Origin: a candidate division KSB1 bacterium
Lineage (GTDB): Bacteria > Zhuqueibacterota > Zhuqueibacteria > Residuimicrobiales > Krinioviventaceae
NCBI GenBank assembly: GCA_034521575.1
Contig: JAXHMJ010000005.1
Span: 2,356,001 to 2,420,000, forward strand
Length of the DNA stretch: 64,000 nucleotides
Direction: 5' to 3'
In this document: positions 44,911 through 53,949 of the stretch, piece by piece
How positions within the stretch are numbered: the first letter of the stretch is position 1
How the letters are laid out: each line of letters opens with the position of its first letter
The notes under the pieces: generated by a model
What the model was told of the DNA's origin: nothing
Seen by the model: only the letters and a program-made list of their open reading frames with translations
Database searches by the model: none
Program-made: the position numbers and the translations under genes

Positions 44911-45418
44911 GAATTGTGGAATGTTCGATGAAAATAAATTGTCCCAATAAGCTATATGGGGGATATGGCATTCAGTTTATTTTGTCCTTGTCTTTTCTTG
45001 CGTCTATGCAGGGATAGTTATACGTAGAGTCTTGATCTGATTATACGTATAGTTTCAACTGTCTCGTCCCCAGCCTCGCGGATGCTGCACTCCAAAATTC
45101 GCCCTCATCGTACGGCTCCCGGACGTGCGATGAGTGGTCGCGGCACAATAAAATAAAAGGCACCAGGCCATGCCCCTTTCATTTGTCGCACAACAAAAAC
45201 AGTTGTACGACAAATGACGGATTCTGGCGGAAACCTAACTCCCAATCTACATCCTGCACGGCAGTCTCGCGGATATTTCTCTCTAAAATACCCTTTCATC
45301 TCAGTGTGCAACCATGCAGGAGTTGCAGTTTTTCGTGTGTTTCGCGTATTTCGTGGTATGATTTTCAATCCCCGTTAATTTATATTGACAATAGGCACAC
45401 ATTTTACTATATTGAAAC
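44911..45418. other. Intergenic region with several repeats
   Basis: No gene is supported in these 508 bases. The region holds two near-identical 15-base direct repeats (AGTTATACGTAGAGT at 45016 and GATTATACGTATAGT at 45039), the second copy of the dispersed repeat (about 45115-45232) with a strong inverted repeat inside it, and a TTCGTG-rich stretch at 45333-45358 that resembles 35106-35140. Confidence 0.6.
45115..45232. repeat. Dispersed intergenic repeat, copy 2, with a strong inverted repeat
   Basis: The same ordered segments as at 1970-2092 (CCCGGA, ATAAAATAA...CCAGGC, GCACAAC...GTACGACAAA, GATT.TGGCGG). Within it CATTTGTCGCACAAC at 45180 pairs with GTTGTACGACAAATG ending at 45216 (one mismatch, 7-base loop), which makes a 15-pair hairpin. 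The stem is more complete here than in copy 1. Confidence 0.5.
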
Positions 45419-45688
45419 ATGATTTTTTATGATTGGAACAATGTCAAGAATGAACAATTAAAAAAGATTAGAGGAATATCCTTTGAACAAATCACGACTC
45501 AAATCGAGACCGGATTTTTACTGGATATTGTCGGGCATCCCAATCAGGAAAAGTATTTGAACCAGCGGATCTATATTGTCGAATATGAAAATTACGCCTA
45601 TTTGGTGCCCTTTGTTCAAAATAAGAACAGTATTTTTTTGAAAACGATTTATCCCAGCAGAAAAGCGACAATAAAGTATTTGAGGTGA
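45419..45688 (+). CDS. BrnT-like ribonuclease toxin of a toxin-antitoxin pair
   Basis: The 89-residue product begins IFYDWNNVKNEQLKKIRGISFEQI and has the DIVGHPNQEKYLNQRIYIVEYE and FLKTIYPSRKATIKYL segments. This follows the BrnT/DUF4258-like small toxin pattern ('W...KN..L....GISFE', a central strand pair and a basic end), thought to be RelE-fold ribonucleases. The toxin gene comes first and the antitoxin follows six bases later, as in brnT-brnA. The region is AT-rich relative to its neighbours. Confidence 0.72.
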   Translation: MIFYDWNNVKNEQLKKIRGISFEQITTQIETGFLLDIVGHPNQEKYLNQRIYIVEYENYAYLVPFVQNKNSIFLKTIYPSRKATIKYLR

Positions 45689-45694
45689 GTTATT

Positions 45695-45979
45695 GTGAAT
45701 AATAATAAATATCTGGACGCTGAAGAAAAAGAATATATTGAATCTTATGAAAATGACGAATGGCAGTCCGTAGATGATTTAGAAAGAGAAAAAAAAGCGC
45801 ACGCACAATATGCGAAAAATTCATCAATTAAAAACAAACGCATCAATATTCGCATGACCGAGCGAGATTTATTAAATTTGAAAGCCGAATCAAAAATACA
45901 GGGGCTCCCTTATCAGTCTTTGATCTCGAGTGTTTTACACAAGTATATAAACGGCACACTGGTGGAAAAAGAGTCATAA
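45695..45979 (+). CDS. CopG-like (BrnA-type) antitoxin
   Basis: The 94-residue product has an acidic N-terminal half (EEKEYIESYENDEW) that could cover the toxin and a C-terminal ribbon-helix-helix: NKRINIRMTERDLLNLKAESKIQGLPYQSLISSVLHKYI. It probably binds its own promoter and neutralises the upstream toxin. Start at GTG, six bases after the toxin stop. Confidence 0.75.
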   Translation: MNNNKYLDAEEKEYIESYENDEWQSVDDLEREKKAHAQYAKNSSIKNKRINIRMTERDLLNLKAESKIQGLPYQSLISSVLHKYINGTLVEKES

Positions 45980-46231
45980 TCGCTATGAGATTTTATCTTG
46001 GCCGGTATATTATCAACTGATATATCAATAATTTGTTCAATTACAAGCGCTATCTAAAGAGTTTTTATCTTGAAAGTAGAGGAATTCAAATACAAACTAT
46101 TTATTGAAATGAGTTTGTGAGTCTTGAAACATCAAAAAAAAGTTGCATTTCAGCAAAGATTTGCGTTTTATATAAGCAGTTCAGATAGCCGGCACCCGCC
46201 GGGTATCCCCTGTTTTTTGAATGAGGTTGGT

Positions 46232-49101
46232 ATGAAATGCAGATCAGTTCTGGTTCTCCTGTTGTGGGGGTGTCTGTTGTCAGGCGCCTCTGCCGTCTAC
46301 GCTGCAGATGTATCTGTCAATGCACGGTTCAGGCAGCTTTACAGTCGTATCGACAGCCTGAAATTATCCTACACCGTCGAATTAACCCCGCAATTCGCCG
46401 CCCGCATTACAGATCCCGACCTTGGGTTCAGCGGACTGGTCATTCCGGAGCCGGTCAAATCCTATTGGCAAACCCACAGCCCGGCGCCTCCGGTCAAACC
46501 GGGCCGGCTTCTGCCCGATCGCTATGTGTTATCCGGATTTTCCCCGGTCAAGGATCAGGGATATTGCGGCGCCTGCTGGGCGTTTGCGGCGTCCGCTTTG
46601 ATCGAGTATCATGCCGACAGCAGTGCAGATGTCTCGGAAAAGGAAATGATTGAATGCATCCCGGCAGTGATTGTCAGGAGGGGTGGTACGGATCCGCGTT
46701 AAAGTATGCAGAGGTCTACGGGGTGGTGCCGGAGGACTGTTTTCGTTATGATCAGGATGATGACGATGACTGCGGCGATAACTGCACTGATCCGCCGTGG
46801 AGAGCCCATGTATCCGGAACGGATTTTTTCGGACGCTGGGCTGTTTCTGATGGCTCCACGGTGGTCCGTTTGAAAAATCTGATTTACGATTACGGTCCGG
46901 CGGCGGTGACGATGCAGATTCCGGAGGACGGAACATTTTATGCTTATTCGAGCGGTGTCTATCATCATCCCGGATCCGCCTGGGCGTATACGAGTCATGC
47001 GGTGGTTGCGGTGGGATGGGATGATCAAATGGGGGATCACGGTGCGTTCCGGGTGCGCAACAGCTGGGGGACTCGTTGGGGCAAAGACGGTTATTTCTGG
47101 ATTTCCTATAAAGATGTGACGACCAATGTACAATTCGGCAGTTATGCCTGCAAAGCGCTCACCGGCCGCATCAAATATGAGAATCAGAACACAGCACCGC
47201 AGATCACTGATATTACTGTATCTGACAATCCGGTTTCGCTCTACGATGATCTTGATATAAGCGTAACGGCGGTTGATCCGGATGATCAACAGATCGCGCT
47301 GCAGCTTGATTTCGGTGATGGTACCCCGATTGGTGAATACAGCCGCCTGCAGTCGAGCGGCAGTACATGGCGGTTCAAATATGCCTATCAAACAGAGGGT
47401 GTGTTTGAGCTGCGCGCCAGAGCCCGGGATGAAACCGGTCTGGCTGGAGAATGGTCCAACCCTGTATCGGCGCAGGTTCAAAAAGACCGCTATATCCGAT
47501 TGCTTTATCCCGTCGGCGGTGAAACTCTGACTGCTGCGGCCTATTACGAGCTGCAGTGGGAATCCCTGCTGGCCGATCAGTTTAATCTGTATGTTTCCAC
47601 GGATTCGTTGAACTGGATAGAGATCGATACAGAATATGATACGCTCTCCGGCCATGCCGATGATCGAATGCCCCGTCCCGATCTGTATACGGCCAACTGG
47701 CATGTTCCTCAGATCGATGTGGAACAAGGCTGGATCAAGGTCGAAAATGCAGGGGATGCATCTCACTTTGATGTCAGTGATTATGCGTTTCGGATTCAGG
47801 ATCCGGGTGTCCGGGTTGAATTGTGCATGTCGGACCGCATTGGTTTACCTGGCACTATGGTTTATGTTGATATCAACATGGACAATTCATACAGCGATAG
47901 CGCAGCGGTCGGCGACCTGTTTGTGATTCTTGAACAGAGCAATCTAAAAGGGTTCAGCATTGGAGCCGCAGAGACAACCAGCCGCTCCTCCGGATATTCG
48001 ATTCAGACCGAGATTGATTCCTTACACATTCTCATTTCTTTATTATCGGGAAACGAACATATCATGGTTTCCGATACCGGATCGATTTGCCGTCTGCCGG
48101 TACTCATTGCTGAATCGGCCGCAAGCGGTGAGTGCTCAGTTTTGAACGTCTCCGCTATAATGTTGTATGACGAGTCCGGTGATCCGCTGCCGGTGAACCG
48201 TCCGGACAGTGCGCGCGTTTGCGCCTCGCCCTGCAGGTTGTGCGATGCCGATGCGGACGGTGAGATTTCGGACCTGGATATTTCGCATATTGTGAATTGC
48301 GTTCTCAAACAGGATAGCTGCTATGACTGTGCGGATTATAATGGTGATTTCAGTATAAATGTTCTGGATGTGGTCGGCTGTCTGAATAAAATGGCCGATT
48401 CCGGTCGGACCTCCGGACAAAATGCGCAGGATACGGTTGTGGTTGTCCCCGAACTCTACAGTGCTGACGGAAAGGATTACATCCGTCTCACCCTGTCTTC
48501 CGGTGAAGATATTCAGGGATGTGAATTCATATTGACGGGTGATGTTACCAATTTATCTGCCGGAACACATTCGGATTCCGCTGCTGTCCGGTTTTATGCG
48601 GCACCGTCTGCGGAAGGTCTGCACGTGATCGGTTTCACAGATATTCAGCGCAGCGAATTGGTACATCAGAAAAGCATTTGGGTTCCGGTGCAGGGTTTGG
48701 AGACCGCGGGATCCCTTTATCTGGACGGTTTGGTTTTGGCTGATGTGGAAGCCCGGTCCATCGCCTGTACACTTGAGGTCAATCAGCCGGTATGGCCCAC
48801 GGGAATGAATAGACAGGAGCAGGAAAAATCCGTCATCTTGTCAAACTATCCCAATCCGGCCAATCCGGGGACACATATCCAGTATAGCCTGAACGAACTG
48901 TCAAATATAAAACTGGTGATCTATAATTCGACGGGGCAGGTGGTCCGTCTTTTGGATTCAGGTGTCAAAATGCCCGGTACCCATAAAGTATACTGGGACA
49001 CCCGCAACAACACCGGACAACCGGTTGCCAACGGCGTGTATTTTTATACCCTGATCAAAGATGCAAAACGAATAACCCGCAAACTGATCGTATTGCAATG
49101 A
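46232..49101 (+). CDS. T9SS papain-like peptidase with PKD, cohesin-like and dockerin-like modules (one-base frameshift)
   Basis: The ATG with GAGG upstream opens a signal peptide ending SAVYA. The C1 domain has the Cys site VKDQGYCGACWAFAAS (near 46550), the His site SHAVVAVGWD (near 46994) and the Asn site RNSWGTRWGKDGYF (near 47056). Frame is lost near 46658: the first part ends SEKEMIEC and the second picks up PGSDCQEGWYGSAL. Adding one base restores 'EC.PGSDCQEG'. Then follow a PKD-like domain (47200-47490), an Ig-like domain (47500-47790), a cohesin-like domain (47810-48230), a type I dockerin-like pair of calcium loops (48240-48400, CDADADGEISDLD and CADYNGDFSINVLD) and the sorting tail NYPNPANPGTHIQYSL. 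It is probably a secreted protease held at the surface. Confidence 0.82.
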
Positions 49102-49401
49102 TTTGCTATGGTTTGTTTCCGGGAAAGCTTTTGACCGTCTGTCCGCTTTGGGGGTATGGATATTTGCAATTCCTGGATGTGCTGCAAAATCTGCTTCAAT
49201 ATCCCCTGCTGCTTACTATTTACTCTTTACTATCTACTATTTATTTCCCTGCATTTCACGCAAAAATTCCGTATTTTAAAAGCTTGTTTAGACCGGATAA
49301 CTGGATCAAACGGATCAACAGGATTGTTATCTGATTAGATTCCGGCTGGAACATTTATTTCTGTATCATGTTAGAGATCTGTGCTTATTTAAGGAGACAA
49401 T
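49102..49401. other. Intergenic region upstream of typA
   Basis: These 300 bases hold no supported gene. At about 49208-49243 there is an imperfect tandem run of TTTACTATTTACTC-like units, and before typA a ribosome site TTAAGGAGA. No clear promoter was found. Confidence 0.5.
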
Positions 49402-51234
49402 GTGCAACGCAAACAAAGCATTCGAAATATAGCCATTATCGCGCACGTGGATCACGGAAAGACCACGCTGGTGGACGGTATGCTGCGGCAGAGCGGCATT
49501 TTCCGTGAGAATCAGCAGGTGGAGGAGCGGGTCATGGATTCCATGGACCTGGAGCGTGAGCGCGGTATTACGATCATGGCGAAAAATACCGCGGTTCTGT
49601 ATCAGGACTGCAAGATCAATATTGTGGACACGCCGGGACACGCTGATTTTGGCGGCGAGGTGGAGCGCAGTCTGAATCTGGTGGACGGCGCCATTCTGCT
49701 GGTGGATGCCAGTGAAGGTCCGCTGCCGCAGACGCGTTTTGTGGTGAGAAAGGCGCTGGCCAAAAAACTGCCCATGATTCTGGTGATCAACAAGATCGAC
49801 CGTCAGGATGAACGCATCGAAGAGGTGCTGAATTATGTGTACGATCTGTTTATCGATCTGGATGCCTCGGACGAGCAGATCGAGTTTCCGGTGCTGTATA
49901 CCAATGCCAGAGACGGCGTGGCGCACCGTGAACTGGACGACGGATCGACGAATTTGAAACCGCTGTTCGAGACGCTCATGCGGCATATTCCCGGACCGGT
50001 GGCGGATGATGCGAAAAAACCGCAGTTTCTGGTCACAAATCTGGATTACGATTCTTATGTGGGCCAGGTGGCGGTCGGGCGTCTGTTTAACGGCACGCTG
50101 GCCATGAATCAGATGTACAGTCTGTGTGCTGAAAACGGCGTGGTGCCGAATGTGTCGTTTTCAGCGCTCTATACGTTTGAGAATCTCAAACGCAAACAGG
50201 TGGATCGGGTGTTCGCCGGAGATATCATTGCGTTGTCCGGAGTGGAGGATGTGAAAATCGGAGATACCATCTCGTCGCTTGAAGATCCGGAGCCGCTGCC
50301 GCGCATTTCCGTGGATCAGCCGACCCTGTCCATGCTGTTTTACGTCAATGACAGTCCGTTTGCCGGCACGGACGGCACCTATCTGACCTCGCGGCATCTC
50401 AAGGAACGCCTGGACCGTGAACAGCTGGGCAACGTGGCCATTGAGATCAAACCCACACCGCGTCCCGACGCCTTTGAAGTCTGCGGCCGCGGCGAGCTGC
50501 AGATGGCGGTGCTGATTGAGACCATGCGGCGCGAAGGATACGAGTTTATGGTGTCCAAGCCGCAGGTGATCACTCGAGACATCGACGGCAAGACGCACGA
50601 GCCGGTGGAGCATGTGTACATTGATGTGCCGGAAGAGTTTGTCGGCGCGGTCACGGAAAAATTGTCGGTGCGCAAAGGCCGCATGACCAATCTGGTCAAT
50701 CACGGTCACGGTCGGGTGAATCTCGAATTCAGCATTCCGTCGCGCGGACTCATCGGATTCCGCAGTCATTTCCTCACTGATACCAAGGGCTCCGGAGTGA
50801 TGAATTCCATCTTTGACGGCTATCAGGTGTGGTTTGGTCCGATCCCGCAGCGCACCTCCGGGGCGCTGGTGGCGGACCGACCGGGCCGGGTGAATCAGTA
50901 CGCCAGTTTGTCCATGGTGGACCGCGGCGAACTGTTTCTGGAAGTGGGCACCGAGGTGTACGAGGGGATGATCATCGGTGAGCGCAACCGCTCCGGCGAC
51001 CTGGATGTGAACATCACCAAAGAGAAAAAACTCACCAATATGCGCAGTTCCACGGCCGAAGCCACGGTCACCCTGCGGCCGCCGCGCATGCTGTCCCTGG
51101 ACCAGTCTATCGAGTTTATCGCCGAGGATGAAGTCGTGGAGGTGACGCCGAAAAACATTCGTCTGGCCAAAATGGAGCGCAGCAAACAGAAACGCGCGGC
51201 GCAGCAGAAAAAAGAAAAATGGGGCAAGGCGTAG
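49402..51234 (+). CDS. typA: Translational GTPase TypA/BipA
   Basis: TypA is a ribosome-binding GTPase related to EF-G that helps 50S assembly and cold or stress growth. The 610-residue protein has G1 [15 protein letters not shown], switch [17 protein letters not shown]4 NKIDR, and the C-terminal domains of the family ([36 protein letters not shown], the KKLTNMRSS end). The start is GTG with AAGGAGA ahead. It is not in an operon with the PIN system downstream, which is on the other strand. Confidence 0.96.
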   Translation: MQRKQSIRNIAIIAHVDHGKTTLVDGMLRQSGIFRENQQVEERVMDSMDLERERGITIMAKNTAVLYQDCKINIVDTPGHADFGGEVERSLNLVDGAILLVDASEGPLPQTRFVVRKALAKKLPMILVINKIDRQDERIEEVLNYVYDLFIDLDASDEQIEFPVLYTNARDGVAHRELDDGSTNLKPLFETLMRHIPGPVADDAKKPQFLVTNLDYDSYVGQVAVGRLFNGTLAMNQMYSLCAENGVVPNVSFSALYTFENLKRKQVDRVFAGDIIALSGVEDVKIGDTISSLEDPEPLPRISVDQPTLSMLFYVNDSPFAGTDGTYLTSRHLKERLDREQLGNVAIEIKPTPRPDAFEVCGRGELQMAVLIETMRREGYEFMVSKPQVITRDIDGKTHEPVEHVYIDVPEEFVGAVTEKLSVRKGRMTNLVNHGHGRVNLEFSIPSRGLIGFRSHFLTDTKGSGVMNSIFDGYQVWFGPIPQRTSGALVADRPGRVNQYASLSMVDRGELFLEVGTEVYEGMIIGERNRSGDLDVNITKEKKLTNMRSSTAEATVTLRPPRMLSLDQSIEFIAEDEVVEVTPKNIRLAKMERSKQKRAAQQKKEKWGKA

Positions 51235-51299
51235 GGCTGTATTAAAAATAAATGAATCAAGTCCGAGCTGTGTTTTGGGCAGCGTATCATTTCATGACT

Positions 51300-51360
51300 G
51301 GGGCTAAAGGCCCCTCATGGGTGTTGGATAATATTGAGGTCCACGCGCTAAAGCGCGTGG
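51300..51360. repeat. Two short hairpins with TAAAG-type loops
   Basis: GGGGCTAAAGGCCCC lies at 51300-51314 and CCACGCGCTAAAGCGCGTGG at 51341-51360. Both are inverted repeats whose centre reads CTAAAG. GGGCTTTAGCCC at 1934-1945 is the same kind on the other strand. They lie in a gene-free stretch between typA and the PIN antitoxin and look like REP-type dispersed palindromes. Confidence 0.5.
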
Positions 51361-51506
51361 CTATGAAACGGTCAGTACGTTGTGGCTTTTCTCTAGCCGC
51401 GAGTTTCAGCTTGGGAAATGAAATTCCCCATTCAACCCTTTCTTTTTCGGTGACTGGAATGTAACTATTTGTGATGTGAGTAGAACAGCAAATCAGTTAC
51501 ATGATA

Positions 51507-51701
51507 TCAACGTTTGTACGATTTACTGGCACCCTTACTTATATCCTTGACGCTTCGATGGCTCCATAATTTTTTTTGCCATTCTGTATAATCGAATGGA
51601 GACTTTATAATCAAAGAGATGAATCTTTCAGCATCAACATCTCCCAGTTCTGCAATAAGAGCTTCCAGCCCCTTTATTTTCAGTTCTTCATCGGTTTTCA
51701 T
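51507..51701 (-). CDS. Putative antitoxin partner of the PIN toxin
   Basis: The 64-residue product is not similar to a family I can name. It begins with an acidic helix (TDEELKIKGLEALIAELGDVDAERF) and ends with a basic segment (WSHRSVKDISKGASKSYKR). Its start overlaps the stop of the PIN-domain gene in an ATGA junction, so the toxin is translated first and the antitoxin is coupled to it. It is the reverse order of classical vapBC. Confidence 0.55.
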   Translation of the reverse strand: MKTDEELKIKGLEALIAELGDVDAERFISLIIKSPFDYTEWQKKLWSHRSVKDISKGASKSYKR

Positions 51702-52132
51702 GATACAATATTCCTCACAAAATTTATAGGATCAATGATTTTGATTTCATCATGATTTTTTATTTTATTCAATATATCATCATCTGTAGTTATGAAATAG
51801 TCGCACGATCCATATATAGAACAAGCAATGTGTAAAGCATCTTTGCTTTTAACGCCATTTTTTGTTATCTCTTCTGCTTTTTGTATAATAGAGTCGGTTT
51901 CAGAAATATTGATAACAGCATGTTTTCGCCATAACTGGATTGAACGTTGCCGTTCTCGAAAAGGATTCACTGAATTTTCATACTCCAGTATATAGGACCA
52001 CACGAACTCTAAATTACTGTTAATGATCCTGTTTTGAATAAATAATTTTGCTTCTGTTTCTAATCTAATTCTTGTTTGTTTCTGATCGTCAAAAGGACGA
52101 TTAAAACAGCAATTGTCAAGGTATATTCGCAT
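51698..52132 (-). CDS. PIN-domain ribonuclease toxin
   Basis: The 144-residue protein has the four acidic residues of the PIN fold: D6 in IYLDNCCFNRPFDD, the Glu of SYILEYEN, the Asp of SKDALHIACS and those of ITTDDDIL. VapC-like PIN proteins cut tRNA or rRNA in toxin-antitoxin systems, and this one is paired by overlap with a small acidic/basic gene. The YLDNCCFNRPFDDQ beginning is typical of a common PIN subgroup. AT-rich, flanked by repeats, so it may be mobile. Confidence 0.75.
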   Translation of the reverse strand: MRIYLDNCCFNRPFDDQKQTRIRLETEAKLFIQNRIINSNLEFVWSYILEYENSVNPFRERQRSIQLWRKHAVINISETDSIIQKAEEITKNGVKSKDALHIACSIYGSCDYFITTDDDILNKIKNHDEIKIIDPINFVRNIVS

Positions 52133-52367
52133 ATTTTGCTCTGGATTTCAGAATTTATACTTTAATATACAGAATACTTTATACTCGGTCAATATTTTAT
52201 TAGCAGATTGGATTTAGAGACTTTTTACTCTGGTATTTTCTATTATTTCAAAGGAATATTGTTTTTATCCCCCTGTTATTGTATATTGAAAACTGCAAAC
52301 AACCGGCTGCAGCGCCTGTTTTTTGATCGGCGTGCGCCGGAGATTTTCATAAATTCACGGAGGACCT

Positions 52368-53822
52368 ATGTCTGAACTCACTGCATTGCAGCCCCAGCGG
52401 CTCTGGAAATTTTTCGACGACCTGCGTCAGATCCCGCGGCCGTCCGGCCAGGAGGAAAAAGTGGCCGATTATCTGGTCAAATTTGCCAAGGATCACAATC
52501 TGGATTATAAAAAAGACGACGTGGGCAATGTGCTCATCACACATCCCGGATCCAAAGGTTACGAATCGTCGCCAACTGTGGTTTTGCAGGCACATACGGA
52601 TATGGTGTGTGAAAAAAACTCGGATGTCGACTTTGATTTTGACAAGGATCCCATCAAGGTCAAGATTGAGGACAACTGGGTGACGGCGGACGGCACCACA
52701 CTGGGCGCGGACAACGGCATCGGCGTGGCTGCGGCGCTGGCGATCCTGGAGGATGATTCGCTGACGCATGGTCCGCTGGAAGCTCTGTTCACTGTGGATG
52801 AAGAACGCGGTCTGATCGGTGCGGTAAGCGTGCCCACGGACTGGCTCAAAGGCCGCAAACTGATCAATCTGGACAGTGAGGATATCGGACTGTTCTCCAT
52901 CGGCTGCGCCGGGGGCGCGGACAGTCACGTCACCCTGCCGGTCAAACGCCGGGCGCCCAAAGGCAGTCAGGCGCTCAAAGTGCACGTGTCCGGTCTGCGC
53001 GGCGGTCATTCCGGTATCGACATTCATGAAGGCCGCGGCAATGCGGTCAAGATTCTCAACCGATTGCTGTATCAGCTGAACAAAGATATTGATCTCGAAC
53101 TGGCGTCTCTAAACGGCGGCGACAAGCACAATGCTATCCCGAGGGAAGCGGTGGCGCATATTGTGGTGGCGGACCAGGATGCGGATTCGGCGACCGAAAA
53201 GCTCAACGCTGCGATCGAAGAGATCAAAACAGAATTTCATCCGGTGGAAGAACATATCAATCTGACTGTAGAACCGGTCAACACCGGTCTGCAGGTTCTG
53301 GACCCAGAGTCGCAGGACGTGCTGATGGCCCTGATCTTTGCCTATCCGCACGGGGTGCTGGCTATGAGCCGCACCATTGACGGTCTGGTGGAAACCTCCA
53401 ACAATGTGGCGTCGGTAAAAACCTCGGATCAAGAGGTCAAACTGCATCTGTCCGCACGTTCCTCCAATGACGCAGCCCTGCAGGCGACTCTGGACAAATT
53501 TGTTGCGATTACCAAACTTGCAAATGCAGAGATTGAACAGCCCGAGGGCTATCCCGGCTGGATGCCGGATGTCGATTCCGAGATTCTGAAAATCGCTATG
53601 GATACCTATAAACAGGTCACCGGTGAAAACGCTCAGTACGAAGCCATTCACGCCGGACTCGAATGCGGGCTCATCGGCGAGAAATTCGACGGCATGGACA
53701 TGATTTCGGTCGGTCCGACCCTGAAACACCCGCACTCGCCGGATGAGCGTGTGGATATTGAGACGGTGGATGTGTTTTACAAACATGTGCTGAGGATGCT
53801 TGAAGTATTGGCTTCGCAGTAG
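52368..53822 (+). CDS. pepD: Aminoacyl-histidine dipeptidase (M20C, PepD family)
   Basis: The 484-residue cytosolic dipeptidase splits Xaa-His and many other dipeptides. It shows the family's beginning PQRLWKFFDDLRQIPRPSGQE and the zinc ligands and neighbours LQAHTDMV, GTTLGADNGIGVAAALAI, FTVDEERGLIGA, DSEDIGLFSIGCAGG and the GLRGGHSG lid domain, ending with a His ligand in HAGLECG and PHSPDERV. A ribosome site GGAGG lies before the ATG. It is a single gene, probably serving peptide use along with the secreted proteases. Confidence 0.95.
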   Translation: MSELTALQPQRLWKFFDDLRQIPRPSGQEEKVADYLVKFAKDHNLDYKKDDVGNVLITHPGSKGYESSPTVVLQAHTDMVCEKNSDVDFDFDKDPIKVKIEDNWVTADGTTLGADNGIGVAAALAILEDDSLTHGPLEALFTVDEERGLIGAVSVPTDWLKGRKLINLDSEDIGLFSIGCAGGADSHVTLPVKRRAPKGSQALKVHVSGLRGGHSGIDIHEGRGNAVKILNRLLYQLNKDIDLELASLNGGDKHNAIPREAVAHIVVADQDADSATEKLNAAIEEIKTEFHPVEEHINLTVEPVNTGLQVLDPESQDVLMALIFAYPHGVLAMSRTIDGLVETSNNVASVKTSDQEVKLHLSARSSNDAALQATLDKFVAITKLANAEIEQPEGYPGWMPDVDSEILKIAMDTYKQVTGENAQYEAIHAGLECGLIGEKFDGMDMISVGPTLKHPHSPDERVDIETVDVFYKHVLRMLEVLASQ

Positions 53823-53860
53823 GTAGTAAACAGAATATAAAAAACCTGGATTGTTGAACT

Positions 53861-53900
53861 GTTGAAGCGTTGAATGGTATAAGCTTTTCAACGCTTTAAC
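53861..53900. repeat. Hairpin between pepD and uvrA
   Basis: GTTGAAGCGTTGAA pairs with TTCAACGCTTTAAC (one mismatch, 12-base loop). There is no T run after it, so it is not a strong terminator. It may be a dispersed palindrome or help RNA stability. Confidence 0.55.
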
Positions 53901-53949
53901 GTTTAGACGATTTAATATTGTAAATAACTCACAGCAAGAAATTAGATTC

